Shown here: positions 27,900 through 36,360 of the stretch, piece after piece | Layout: the number at the start of each line of letters is the position of its first letter | Numbering within the stretch: the stretch's first letter is position 1 | From: Acidobacteriota bacterium | Lineage (GTDB): Bacteria; Acidobacteriota; Blastocatellia; Pyrinomonadales; Pyrinomonadaceae | Assembly: GCA_019247455.1 (NCBI GenBank) | Contig: JAFAOW010000128.1 | Span: 1 to 36,360, forward strand | DNA length: 36,360 bases | Reading direction: 5' to 3' | The notes under the pieces: model-generated | What the model saw: the letters and a program-made list of their open reading frames with translations, nothing else | Database searches by the model: none | Told to the model about the DNA's origin: nothing | Position numbers and translations under genes: made by a program

Positions 27900-30080
27900 C
27901 TACTTCCCGATGATCTTCACGCTCAAAATCCGGTCACCGCGAACTAACTGATCAACGATCTTCATCCCTTCTTCGTCGATGTGGCCGAAGACAGTGTAGC
28001 CGCCGTCCAAGTGGAGCTGCGGCGAGTGATCGACGAACCACTGCGAGCCGCCCGTGTCTTTACCCGACAGAGCCATGCCGACCGCACCGCGATCGAATGG
28101 CAGCATATTGATCTCGCACCGGATCGAATATCCCGGCCCGCCGTTTCCGTCGCCGCGAGGGTCGCCATCCTGCACGACAAAATTCGGGACGACCCGATGG
28201 ATCGTGACCCCGTCGAAGTACTTCTTCCTCGCGAGCTTTATGTAGTTATCAACGGTAAGCGGAGCTTGTTCCGGAGCAAACTCGATCGTGAATGAACCTT
28301 TGTCGGTAGTAACGAGAGCTCGCACCGCGCCGTTCTTCCGCGAAAGTGCACGGAGGTAGTCAGCGTCGGAATTCAGGACCTGACCGAGCAGTGTGCCGAA
28401 AGCGGGTGAATAGGGCAGTACCTGGTCCTTGTGCTTTGAACGCGCGTTTTCAAGAGACGCGGCGAGACCGGGAAGATCCTTCTTCAGCTCGGGATCGTCA
28501 AGCAGCTCCAACGCCTGTTTTCGCACAAGGTAGTCCGGATGGTCGAGAGCCGTGAGCAGGCTGCCGACAGATCCCCTTTTGTCCACCTTATGCAGTGCTC
28601 CCATGATCGAGAGCAGTGCGTCGTCGTAGACCTTGTCCTTTATGAACGCCGCAGAGAAAGCGCTCTTCAGTGCTTCGACATTATCATCAGAAGGCGGCAG
28701 TCCCCCGAGAACGCCCGCGGCACTCGCCCTTACAAATACGTCGTCTCGGAGAAGATTCTTCCTTGCGACTGAGCCGAGGTCTGCGGTCTTAAAATCGGCA
28801 TATGCGCCGAGCACATCTGGCAGTGCGACACCTGGCAATAGCGAGGGCGTTGTTGGATCGATGTCTAAAAACTTGCGCAGCTCGTCCGACCAGCCCTTCT
28901 TGATCTCTTTGTTCGCGGGCGAATCGTCGAGCCCGGCGATCACACTTGCGGCTTGAGCAGCGGCAGACACCGCCCACTTGCCGCTCTTGGCGTCGGTGCC
29001 TTTGTTCTTTGAATACGCTGTGTATCCGGCGGGGTCGATCCGCGCGATCGCGATCTCAGTTTCCGGATACCGATATTTACTGGCAGCGGCAAAAGTCTTG
29101 AGCAACGTCAAGGCCCTCTCGTTATTAGTGCCTTGCAGAATGCGCCCGACGGCGGTCGCAAATTCGAGGATCTCGTTCGTCTCGACCGGATGAGCAAACT
29201 TCGAAGCCTTGTACGCTTTGAAAAGCGGATCGAGCTCATCAAGCAGCATCCCGGCGTACGCCGGCTTCTTCACTCCCGCGAGTGATCGGATCGCGGCGAC
29301 GCGAACACGCGAGTCCTTGTCACTTCTCACCCGATCGACCAGTGCGTTCGCGGCTTCGTCACCCTCGATGTTAGCGGTCACACGCGCGGCGTTGGCGCGC
29401 ACGATCGGATCTGCGTCAGTAAGCAGTTTGACCGCCTCTTTGACATTCTTCGCGCGAAGTCTGGCAAGCGTATTCAAAGCCGCCGCGCGAACGCCAGCGT
29501 CGCGATCGTTTAGGAATTGAGCAGCGACCCTGTCGGCCCCGTCAGGCCTCGCGCGCAAAGCAGCGGTTAACCCGAGGACTATAGTAGGTGTGTAGGGCTT
29601 GGTCCGGCGGAATTCGGCGTTAAGTACATCGAGAATTGCCTGAGCGAGTTCTTTACTCTTTGGGTCTTTCGAATTAGCCGCCGCGACCTTGCCGGCGGCC
29701 TCGACTAGTCGCGCAGTAGTAGCCTCAATATCGGGCGATGGTGCGACCTCCGCCCTCAATCCCCCCAAGATCGCTTCTGCGGCCTTGATCGACTCGACCT
29801 CTCCTAGCGCGAATGCGGCGATAGAACGTACGCTCGGATCATTATCGAGGAGCTCGGTGAGGGCAGGGATCGCTTTTTCATCGCCGACCCTTCCCGCCGC
29901 CAGCGCCGCCCGCTTACGAATGTCTGCGCTAGGCGACTTCATCAAACCCTCAAGCACGCTGTCGTAACGCCGGGCATCTTCAGCCTTTGCGATCTCGATC
30001 TGAGTTTTCATCGGGACTTGCGCTGTGGAAAACGCACTTACAGCCAAGAGGGCAATAACCAACAACGGAAGTTTTCGCAT
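27900..30080 (-). CDS. Exported HEAT-repeat protein with C-terminal cyclophilin-type peptidyl-prolyl isomerase domain
   Basis: Signal peptide MRKLPLLVIALLAVSAFSTAQ; repeated HEAT units (IRKRAALAAGRVGDEKAIPALTELLDNDPSVRSIAAFALGEV); C-terminal TDKGSFTIEFAPEQAPLTVDNYIKLARKKYFDGVTIHRVVPNFVVQDGDPRGDG. Confidence 0.92.
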   Translation of the reverse strand: MRKLPLLVIALLAVSAFSTAQVPMKTQIEIAKAEDARRYDSVLEGLMKSPSADIRKRAALAAGRVGDEKAIPALTELLDNDPSVRSIAAFALGEVESIKAAEAILGGLRAEVAPSPDIEATTARLVEAAGKVAAANSKDPKSKELAQAILDVLNAEFRRTKPYTPTIVLGLTAALRARPDGADRVAAQFLNDRDAGVRAAALNTLARLRAKNVKEAVKLLTDADPIVRANAARVTANIEGDEAANALVDRVRSDKDSRVRVAAIRSLAGVKKPAYAGMLLDELDPLFKAYKASKFAHPVETNEILEFATAVGRILQGTNNERALTLLKTFAAASKYRYPETEIAIARIDPAGYTAYSKNKGTDAKSGKWAVSAAAQAASVIAGLDDSPANKEIKKGWSDELRKFLDIDPTTPSLLPGVALPDVLGAYADFKTADLGSVARKNLLRDDVFVRASAAGVLGGLPPSDDNVEALKSAFSAAFIKDKVYDDALLSIMGALHKVDKRGSVGSLLTALDHPDYLVRKQALELLDDPELKKDLPGLAASLENARSKHKDQVLPYSPAFGTLLGQVLNSDADYLRALSRKNGAVRALVTTDKGSFTIEFAPEQAPLTVDNYIKLARKKYFDGVTIHRVVPNFVVQDGDPRGDGNGGPGYSIRCEINMLPFDRGAVGMALSGKDTGGSQWFVDHSPQLHLDGGYTVFGHIDEEGMKIVDQLVRGDRILSVKIIGK

Positions 30081-30193
30081 GTCTTGTAATTTGCAATAAA
30101 AGAGCGGCAGAGGCAACTTTAGTTCAGTCACCCAGCCGCTAGTCTATTTTGCTTTTGATGTCCCCGGCACGCGGGAACCAGAGGCTGGCTTTA

Positions 30194-31387
30194 TCAGCCT
30201 TCGGCTTCCGAGAATTTACTCGTAGCCGTTTCCTCCGCTTCTTTTAGCTTCGCGAGGTTTTTCACCTCGATCTCGTTAAGTTTCGTGTCGTCGGTAAATG
30301 TCGGATCAGCTTTGTACCAGGCCTGCGCCTCAAAATACTTTTGAAGCTTCGGGTCTTTAAAGACGCGTCCATGCCGGGCGTAGATCTCATTCCTTAGAAC
30401 ACGAAGATCTTCGGCGAATAACGCTCCCAATGACTCGTCCGTGACAAGCTCCGTGGAGAGCCTCTCGCGGACCTTCGCCTCATAAGAATCGAGCAGCGCG
30501 ACATTCTGCTGTTCGATCGCGTTTAGCTTGATCGCCTTCTGATTCTTGGCCGGTTTGTACCAATCCCGCCAGTTGAAGTAATCGCGAATGCCGGGTGCAT
30601 CGAATTTCTTTCCGTGCCGCGCGTAAAATTCCTCCCGCAAGATCCGTAGTTCAAGCAAACTCAGTCCCGCAAGCTTGTCCTCGGTCAAAGCGACGTTCTG
30701 GAAATTGTCCATGTCGCCGATCGAAATGGCCGCCTTGTGGCTCTTGTCCTTTTCAGAGAGCAATCGCGCGATATTCTTTCTCTCGATATCGGTCAGGACC
30801 GAGGGATCATAAGCGGGATTTTTCTTGTACCAATAGCGCTCGTCGAAGTACTTTTGGAGCCACTCTTCGCTAAACGGCTTTCCGTGTATTGCCTCCACTT
30901 CCGCCGCAAGTATCGTGAGCTCGGCGGCCGAATAATCGCGTAGGTTATTGTCGGTGATCAGCTTGGCTCTCCAGACGCGCATGTCACCCGGTTCAATAAA
31001 GGTGTGCTTTTCGGCCTCCGTAACGCGGATGAGGTCGAGATTGGACCGCTCGACCGGCGTGAGAAGAGCATTGGTGAACTTTGCGTTCGGTCTGTACCAA
31101 GCCTGCTTTTCCAGATAATCCTGGATGGACCGCTCTTTGAAGACGCGCCCGTGCTTGCCAAAGACAACGCCGCGGAGCAGTGCAAAATCGTCGGCATTTT
31201 CGTCTTCTTTTAGGCCAGCGATCTTTTCCTTGGTCAGTTTCACTTTAGCGAAGTTGAACTGGTCAAAATTGTGCTTGTTGAACTCCTTCCAGCGGGCGGC
31301 CCTTGCGACCGGGTCGACTTCCTGCCCTACCGCTGCGAGGCCCAAAAGGGAGATTGCCAGCATTATGCAAAATACTTTCTTAGTCAT
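30194..31387 (-). CDS. Exported protein with four tandem YARHG-type domains
   Basis: Signal peptide plus repeated FGKHGRVF / EAIHGKPF / YARHGKKF / YARHGRVF, each followed by a WY(K/R) motif and an L(T/N)xIExxN motif. Confidence 0.88.
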   Translation of the reverse strand: MTKKVFCIMLAISLLGLAAVGQEVDPVARAARWKEFNKHNFDQFNFAKVKLTKEKIAGLKEDENADDFALLRGVVFGKHGRVFKERSIQDYLEKQAWYRPNAKFTNALLTPVERSNLDLIRVTEAEKHTFIEPGDMRVWRAKLITDNNLRDYSAAELTILAAEVEAIHGKPFSEEWLQKYFDERYWYKKNPAYDPSVLTDIERKNIARLLSEKDKSHKAAISIGDMDNFQNVALTEDKLAGLSLLELRILREEFYARHGKKFDAPGIRDYFNWRDWYKPAKNQKAIKLNAIEQQNVALLDSYEAKVRERLSTELVTDESLGALFAEDLRVLRNEIYARHGRVFKDPKLQKYFEAQAWYKADPTFTDDTKLNEIEVKNLAKLKEAEETATSKFSEAEG

Positions 31388-31403
31388 CTCGCACCTCTAT
31401 ATT

Positions 31404-31829
31404 CTATGGAACGTTCACGATCTCAAAACTTGTTGTGATCCTCGCTGTAGGACGCACCGTCGCCGCAACGGAACAGTATTTGGTGTCAGACAATGCGACG
31501 GCGTCGGCAACAGCCTTTTCCGAAACGTCGCGGCCGTGCACGATATGGTTGATATGAAAGGTCTCGAATTTCCTCGGATGTTCTTCCGAGCGCGTGCCCG
31601 TGACTACCACGTCGTAGGCAGCGATGTCCTGCCTTTTCTTTTGAAGGATCGAGATCACATCCGCGGCCGTGCAGCCGGCAACGGACACTAAAAGTAGCTC
31701 GACCGGGTTAGGGGCTGAATGCCTATCTCCTTTTACGTCAATAGCTTGCGAATAACCGCGGGGGGTTGTTCCGATGAAGAATTCATCGCCAGCCCATTTC
31801 ACGGTGGCTTTGTACTCCGATCCCGCCAT
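31404..31829 (-). CDS. OsmC family protein
   Basis: SAPNPVELLLVSVAGCTAADVISILQKKRQ and C-terminal Cys in LSDTKYCSVAATVRPTARI. Confidence 0.9.
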   Translation of the reverse strand: MAGSEYKATVKWAGDEFFIGTTPRGYSQAIDVKGDRHSAPNPVELLLVSVAGCTAADVISILQKKRQDIAAYDVVVTGTRSEEHPRKFETFHINHIVHGRDVSEKAVADAVALSDTKYCSVAATVRPTARITTSFEIVNVP

Positions 31830-31900
31830 GATGTTGGTGTTGCTCCAGCGGCGATATTAGCATACAGCCGGCGACGATAATAAGATTATTTGACGAACCA

Positions 31901-31917
31901 TTGGCACAAAAAATGCT
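31901..31917 (+). promoter_or_regulatory. Candidate sigma54 (-24/-12) promoter
   Basis: TTGGCACAAAAAATGCT, GG and GC separated by 10 nt as in the sigma54 consensus. Confidence 0.55.
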
Positions 31918-31972
31918 TCTTAAGAGAGGCAGGGAACCGTGTGCTTTTTGCCGCTCCTCAAAGGACACTGAA

Positions 31973-33658
31973 ATGAACAAGCGAATCACTAATATTGTGG
32001 CTTTTCTCGCTGTAGCTGCGGGGTTCTTGATCTCGTCGACGACCGTTGCCGAGGCTCAAAAACGCAACGAAAGGGACATCCGCGACGCCGTACGCAGTCT
32101 TTCATCGCGGCTGGACGATTTTGAATACGACCTGCGTTACCAAATGCAGTCGAGCTCGCAGGCGACAACCAACGTAAGCGACGCTTCGGATCGGATCCGC
32201 GCAATGCGTGATGAGATCAGCCGTTTCCAGGAGAACCTGGACCAGAAGCGTGAGAATCGCGATGACGTAAATGCGATCATTGGGGCCGCGAATGGGATCG
32301 AGAATTTCCTCGCGGCAAATCCGCAGAATCGCCGCGTGACCGACGACTGGGAACTCGTTCACACGCAGCTCCAGCGGCTGGCATCAAACTACAGCGTCGC
32401 TGTAGGGCCGCAAAGCACGGTGGGTCATACGCAGAACGATCCGTCCTATTCGAACGGACAAAACTATCCCCAGAGCAATCAGCCGGGCTATTCCCCCGGC
32501 ATGGCGGGAAATATTACTGTAGGCCTCTCGGGAACTTACGACCTCGACGCATCACGGAGTGAAAAGATCGAGGACATCGTTGCTAGTGCCGGCTTGGGCG
32601 ATGAGCAGCGCGCAGATCTGCACGAGAAGCTTGAGGCCCCACAGCAGATCGCCATCGACATCCGCGGCGATCAGGTGACGCTTGCTTCATCCAACGCCTC
32701 GCCGGTGACATTCACTGCGGATGGCCGCGACAAGATCGATAAGGATGCTCAGGGGCGGACCGTGCGGCTGAGAGCGGCTCTCAACGGTCAGACATTGACC
32801 ATCGCAAAAGTCGGAGGCGATACGGATTACACGATCACGTTCACTCAGATCGGTACAAGCGGCCTTAAGGTCACCCGTCGGATAACGACCGACTACCTTG
32901 ACCAGACCGTCTTCGCGGAGAGCGTCTACAATAAGACCGACTCGATCGCGCGGCTCGGTATTCCGATTCCTAGTTCATCGGCCGGCCAGACGAATTCAGG
33001 CTCACCCGATACCAACGGCGGCTACTCTGATAACGATCAAAACCGCACCACGTCGAACGGCGGGACCGGAAATATGGGCACGCCGCCTGCAACGGTCTCT
33101 ATGTCGACGGGGCGCTTTATCATCCCGAATGGCACCGTCTTGACCGGCAGCCTGCAGAATGAGGTCAATACCGAAGTGTCGCAGAATAACGACCGCTTTC
33201 GCCTGACCGTTCAGTCTCCCAACGAGTACCGCGGGGCTGTGATCGAAGGTTATCTTTCAGGCGTCGGCCGTTCGGGTAAGGTCACAGGCAAGGCGAATGT
33301 GACATTTAACTTTGAAAGGATCACACTCCGTGACGGGCAGGCTTACGATTTCAAGGGCACGATCCAAGGTATCAAGGACAGCACCGGTAAGATCATTCAG
33401 GTCGATAACGAGGGAACTGTGACCGGGAGCAGTCAGGGCAACGAAACCGCAAAACGCGGCGGTATCGGAGCCGGCATTGGTGCTCTCATTGGAGCGATCG
33501 CGGGCGGCGGCTCTGGAGCCGCTGTGGGGGCCATCATCGGCGGCTCGGTCGGTGCGGGCACGATGGTGATGAACGGCAAGGGTGACATTCGCCTTTTGCC
33601 CGGCTCCACGATCACTATTCAGGCGAGCGGCCCGACAAACCCCAATTATCCAAGATAA
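31973..33658 (+). CDS. Exported protein with coiled-coil N-terminus and C-terminal glycine-zipper segment
   Basis: Signal peptide (MNKRITNIVAFLAVAAGFLISSTTVAEA) and GGIGAGIGALIGAIAGGGSGAAVGAIIGGSVGAGTMVM near C-terminus. ATG 31973 with AAAGGA RBS; track start 31901 lies in the putative promoter. Confidence 0.85.
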   Translation: MNKRITNIVAFLAVAAGFLISSTTVAEAQKRNERDIRDAVRSLSSRLDDFEYDLRYQMQSSSQATTNVSDASDRIRAMRDEISRFQENLDQKRENRDDVNAIIGAANGIENFLAANPQNRRVTDDWELVHTQLQRLASNYSVAVGPQSTVGHTQNDPSYSNGQNYPQSNQPGYSPGMAGNITVGLSGTYDLDASRSEKIEDIVASAGLGDEQRADLHEKLEAPQQIAIDIRGDQVTLASSNASPVTFTADGRDKIDKDAQGRTVRLRAALNGQTLTIAKVGGDTDYTITFTQIGTSGLKVTRRITTDYLDQTVFAESVYNKTDSIARLGIPIPSSSAGQTNSGSPDTNGGYSDNDQNRTTSNGGTGNMGTPPATVSMSTGRFIIPNGTVLTGSLQNEVNTEVSQNNDRFRLTVQSPNEYRGAVIEGYLSGVGRSGKVTGKANVTFNFERITLRDGQAYDFKGTIQGIKDSTGKIIQVDNEGTVTGSSQGNETAKRGGIGAGIGALIGAIAGGGSGAAVGAIIGGSVGAGTMVMNGKGDIRLLPGSTITIQASGPTNPNYPR

Positions 33659-33695
33659 CCCGAAGGAACGCCGGCCTTATCCGGCGGCTTGGACG

Positions 33696-33731
33696 GGGCG
33701 AGTGATCGAGAAGGTCGCTCGCCCTTTCTTT
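33696..33731 (+). terminator. Rho-independent terminator
   Basis: GGGCGAGTGA-(9 nt)-TCGCTCGCCC followed by TTTCTTT. Confidence 0.75.
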
Positions 33732-33749
33732 GTTATCATTCAGCTACTG

Positions 33750-34550
33750 ATGCGAGAGTTGCCGCCTGAGATCGAACAATATCGTGATCGCCTCTGGCGG
33801 CGGGAAGACGCGCTCAAGGTTGATTCAGCGGAAGAAGTTGAGGCGATGGTGAATGACGTCGGCTTTTGCCTTGGTCTGACCGATTCCCGTACACCGTTGC
33901 CGTCCGTTTACACCGCCGTCTGCGGCCGCCGCGACGCGCATCTCCCCCGCAATGTTCAAAAGGACCACGAAGCAAGTCGGGCGTGGGTGCTCAAGGACGA
34001 GGTCATGGCTCGCGGACGGGTGTTTTATGCAAAGCTGTTAAAAGGAAAATCGTGGTTCGTCGCACCTCGGCTTATTCCTGCTTTCAACGCCATATGGGGC
34101 GCGCCAAAGAAGAAGGAAAAGGATGAGTTATCCGATAACGCAAGAAAGGTGCTCAAAGTGCTTCGAAAGGAATGGGAGATGGCGACCGCGGACCTGCGCA
34201 GGGAATGCAGATTCGAGAACAAGACGGACCTTACAAAGGCGATCGATGAGCTTCAGCGCAACATGAAGGTCGTTCCTCAAGAGGCCCTGTACGTCCCCAA
34301 ATTCACCTACATATGGACCCTGACAGAGGCTCGTTTTCCGGAGGAAATGGAACTAAAGATGGCTCGCGACGACGCCGTCCGCGAGCTAGCCCGCGCCTAC
34401 CTCTCAATGTGCGGGATGACGCTGCTCGGCGATATGTCACGCACGTTCGGCTTCTTTCGCTGGGAATCTGGCCGAGCCAATCATCAGCTTGTAGACGAGG
34501 GCTTCGCCGAGCGTCTTTCAACAGGCGTTTACAAACTGGCCGACCTTTGA
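33750..34550 (+). CDS. Hypothetical protein, possibly winged-helix (AlkZ/YcaQ-related)
   Basis: MRELPPEIEQYRDRLWRREDALKV... with SDNARKVLKVLRKEWEMATADLRRECRFENKTDLTKAIDELQRNMKVVPQ wHTH-like segment; ATG 33750 follows the terminator. Confidence 0.75.
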   Translation: MRELPPEIEQYRDRLWRREDALKVDSAEEVEAMVNDVGFCLGLTDSRTPLPSVYTAVCGRRDAHLPRNVQKDHEASRAWVLKDEVMARGRVFYAKLLKGKSWFVAPRLIPAFNAIWGAPKKKEKDELSDNARKVLKVLRKEWEMATADLRRECRFENKTDLTKAIDELQRNMKVVPQEALYVPKFTYIWTLTEARFPEEMELKMARDDAVRELARAYLSMCGMTLLGDMSRTFGFFRWESGRANHQLVDEGFAERLSTGVYKLADL

Positions 34551-34555
34551 CGCGT

Positions 34556-35062
34556 TCATCGAAGGCCGTCGATCCGATCTATCCATCCGTAGATCGTATT
34601 GTGATGCGATGACCATGCATCCCAGACCGCACTTGCCCAGGCTCTCACTACCCTTTTGTGTTCCTCTGCATTCTCGGCCCGGTGCACATCGGCAATTGTG
34701 ACCAGCCCGGGCAAGGCCGGCGGCGTAAGCCATGTGAATTCACGCTTGTGTTTTGTCACTTGCAGCATCGCATCATTTGACGTCTCCATTTCGAGCCCTC
34801 GCTCGAGCAGCAAACAGATCCGTATCAGGTGATAACCGACCGACCTGATGCACTGAGGCGAAGGCTGGCCGGGATGCTGAGCGGCATACGAATCCACAGT
34901 GAGCCGATGGATCTCAAAATAAACGGGATCGCTGTACTCTCGCTCAAGCACCTCTCCAAAGGCCGCCCAGCACCCGGGAGAAGATTCCATATAGCGATGG
35001 GTAGGACCGTCGATATCGGGAAACAGTCCACCACATCCGATGCACGGAACAAGTTCTTTCAC
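34556..35062 (-). CDS. DUF5946-like protein with N-terminal CxxC
   Basis: MKELVPCIGCGGLFPDIDGPTHRYMESSPGCWAAFGEVL...YAAQHPG. Confidence 0.75.
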   Translation of the reverse strand: MKELVPCIGCGGLFPDIDGPTHRYMESSPGCWAAFGEVLEREYSDPVYFEIHRLTVDSYAAQHPGQPSPQCIRSVGYHLIRICLLLERGLEMETSNDAMLQVTKHKREFTWLTPPALPGLVTIADVHRAENAEEHKRVVRAWASAVWDAWSSHHNTIYGWIDRIDGLR

Positions 35063-35108
35063 CGCACTAGCTCCTGCTAACTTAATTTTTGGGAGATCTG
35101 AAAGGATC

Positions 35109-35753
35109 CTACGCTCTTGATAAAAACATATGCACAGCCCGCTCGCCGGGCACCATCTTTTTAACCTCGTAGCCGAGCTTTCTCAAATTCAATCCCTCGA
35201 ATAGCGGTTCACCCTCACCGAGCAGCACAGGCCGCACCGCAAGGTGCATCTCATCGATCAGGCCCGCCTGCAAGTACTGCCTGATCGTTGACGGACCACC
35301 GCCGACGCGGATGTCTTTGTCGCCCGCAAGTGCTTTGGCCTGTTCGAGAGCGGACTCGATACCGTCTGTAACGAAGTAGAAGGTCGTGCCGCCCTTCATC
35401 TCGATCGGCTCTCGCGGGTAATGCGTGAGCACGAATGTCGGCACGTGATACGACGGCTCGTCACCCCACCAGCCTTTCCATTCGTCATCAGGCCATGGAC
35501 CGCGAACGGGGCCGAACATATTTCGGCCAAGTATCCACGCACCTTTCCCGGTCATCGACTCAGCTGCAAAGCTGTCATCGATGCCGGTCTCGCCGCCTCC
35601 GCGGCCATGCATGTCGCCAAAGGTCTTTGTCGGAAAGAACCACTCCATCAGCTCCGGGCCGCGTACGCCGAGCGGATTCTCAAGTGACTGATCCGTCCCT
35701 GCGGCGAAGCCGTCTAGAGAAACGCCGATGGATTGGACTACAACTTTACCCAT
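35109..35753 (-). CDS. Dihydrofolate reductase / RibD C-terminal family protein
   Basis: MGKVVVQSIGVSLDGFAAGTDQS..., GAWILGRNMFGPVRGPW, DIRVGGGPSTIRQYLQAGLIDEMHLAVRPVLLGEGEPLFEG. Confidence 0.9.
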   Translation of the reverse strand: MGKVVVQSIGVSLDGFAAGTDQSLENPLGVRGPELMEWFFPTKTFGDMHGRGGGETGIDDSFAAESMTGKGAWILGRNMFGPVRGPWPDDEWKGWWGDEPSYHVPTFVLTHYPREPIEMKGGTTFYFVTDGIESALEQAKALAGDKDIRVGGGPSTIRQYLQAGLIDEMHLAVRPVLLGEGEPLFEGLNLRKLGYEVKKMVPGERAVHMFLSRA

Positions 35754-36228
35754 ACTCAGGCTCAAGCTCGTGTTCGTTTCGAAAATCTTCGTAGACGTAA
35801 AATTCGGTCTCCGAATCCTGGAGATGTTCCACCATTAGAGGCTTCACCTCAGACTCCCAGTCCAACTTGCCTAAACCCGCTCCAATCTTCGGAAGCCCCA
35901 CGCTAACGATCTCCTTCTTTTGACAAATAATCGCCAGATTGCGCAACCCCTTATTCAGTAGCGGCAACGTCGCGTGGTACATGTCAGGCTGGGTTGCAAT
36001 GTAGATGATACCTAGGCGATCAGTTTCCGGCTCGACGACGAACACGTCACCACCTTCGAACTTCTGATTGAACGTGAACTTCTTAAACTTCTTCTGAGCG
36101 TCAGGCCACCTCTTCGAAATCTTCAAAGCCAGACCTGTCCCCAATCCTTCTTGGGAACCACGGGCGACGCCCTGAGCAATGTACTGCGCGTTCGTCTGCA
36201 GTACATCACCAGAAATAAAGCTGATCAT
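35746..36228 (-). CDS. Stand-alone macro domain (ALC1/TARG1/DarG-like ADP-ribose binding) protein
   Basis: MISFISGDVLQTNAQYIAQGVARGSQEGLGTGLALKISKRWPDA and VSVGLPKIGAGLGKLDWESEVKPLM. Confidence 0.85.
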   Translation of the reverse strand: MISFISGDVLQTNAQYIAQGVARGSQEGLGTGLALKISKRWPDAQKKFKKFTFNQKFEGGDVFVVEPETDRLGIIYIATQPDMYHATLPLLNKGLRNLAIICQKKEIVSVGLPKIGAGLGKLDWESEVKPLMVEHLQDSETEFYVYEDFRNEHELEPEYG

Positions 36229-36243
36229 TGCACGCTGAGCGAA

Positions 36244-36360
36244 TTAATATTTCATCAACTCCTGAACCGAAGCCTCGACATCCTCGCTTTGCGGCAGGAT
36301 GAAGTCCTCGAGCTGCGGGGCGTAGCCGACAAAGGTGTCGGTGGCGCCGACGCGGCGAAC
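36244..36360 (-). CDS. C-terminus of an E1-type (2-oxoacid dehydrogenase/transketolase-like) enzyme, truncated by window edge
   Basis: Minus-strand frame gives VRRVGATDTFVGYAPQLEDFILPQSEDVEASVQELMKY*; below the ORF-track length cutoff. Confidence 0.65.
   Translation of the reverse strand, partial: VRRVGATDTFVGYAPQLEDFILPQSEDVEASVQELMKY

Noticed and set aside
35746-36360. Complete DarTG toxin-antitoxin system
   Set aside because: No DarT-like ORF is present; the sequence upstream of the macro gene encodes an E1-like enzyme C-terminus.

Overview
This 36.4 kb window looks like a chromosomal segment of a GC-rich bacterium. Lineage is an inference: VWFA-related Acidobacterial-type protein, Asn/Ala-rich lipoprotein linkers and gene content suggest Acidobacteriota/Blastocatellia. 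It is mostly core and housekeeping-like: 3' end of guaA, an osmoprotectant-type ABC operon with an embedded Tat-type amidase, a DEAD-box helicase with a ~320 nt leader, TetR regulators, a fused ArsR-SRPBCC gene, a TetR-MFP-RND-TolC efflux operon, an ECF sigma/putative anti-sigma/exported protein cluster, a PerR-peroxiredoxin-KatG cluster, HEAT-cyclophilin and multi-YARHG exported proteins, OsmC, a glycine-zipper exported protein, a DHFR-like/macro-domain pair, and the 3' end of an E1-like dehydrogenase gene at the right edge. There is no CRISPR array, phage, rRNA or tRNA. The most interesting signals are: (1) a four-helix-bundle (23S-IVP family) gene between the MFP and RND genes, flanked by inverted AGTCCAAAGTTT repeats; (2) two copies of TGTAAC[C/G]-N16-CGTC, one before the ECF sigma gene and one over its stop codon; (3) several palindromic operators overlapping promoters (ArsR, TetR x2, PerR), some with almost no 5' UTR; (4) a sigma54-type -24/-12 match before the glycine-zipper protein; (5) structured leaders before the DEAD-box helicase and katG. 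All family names come from reading the translations; no database search was run.
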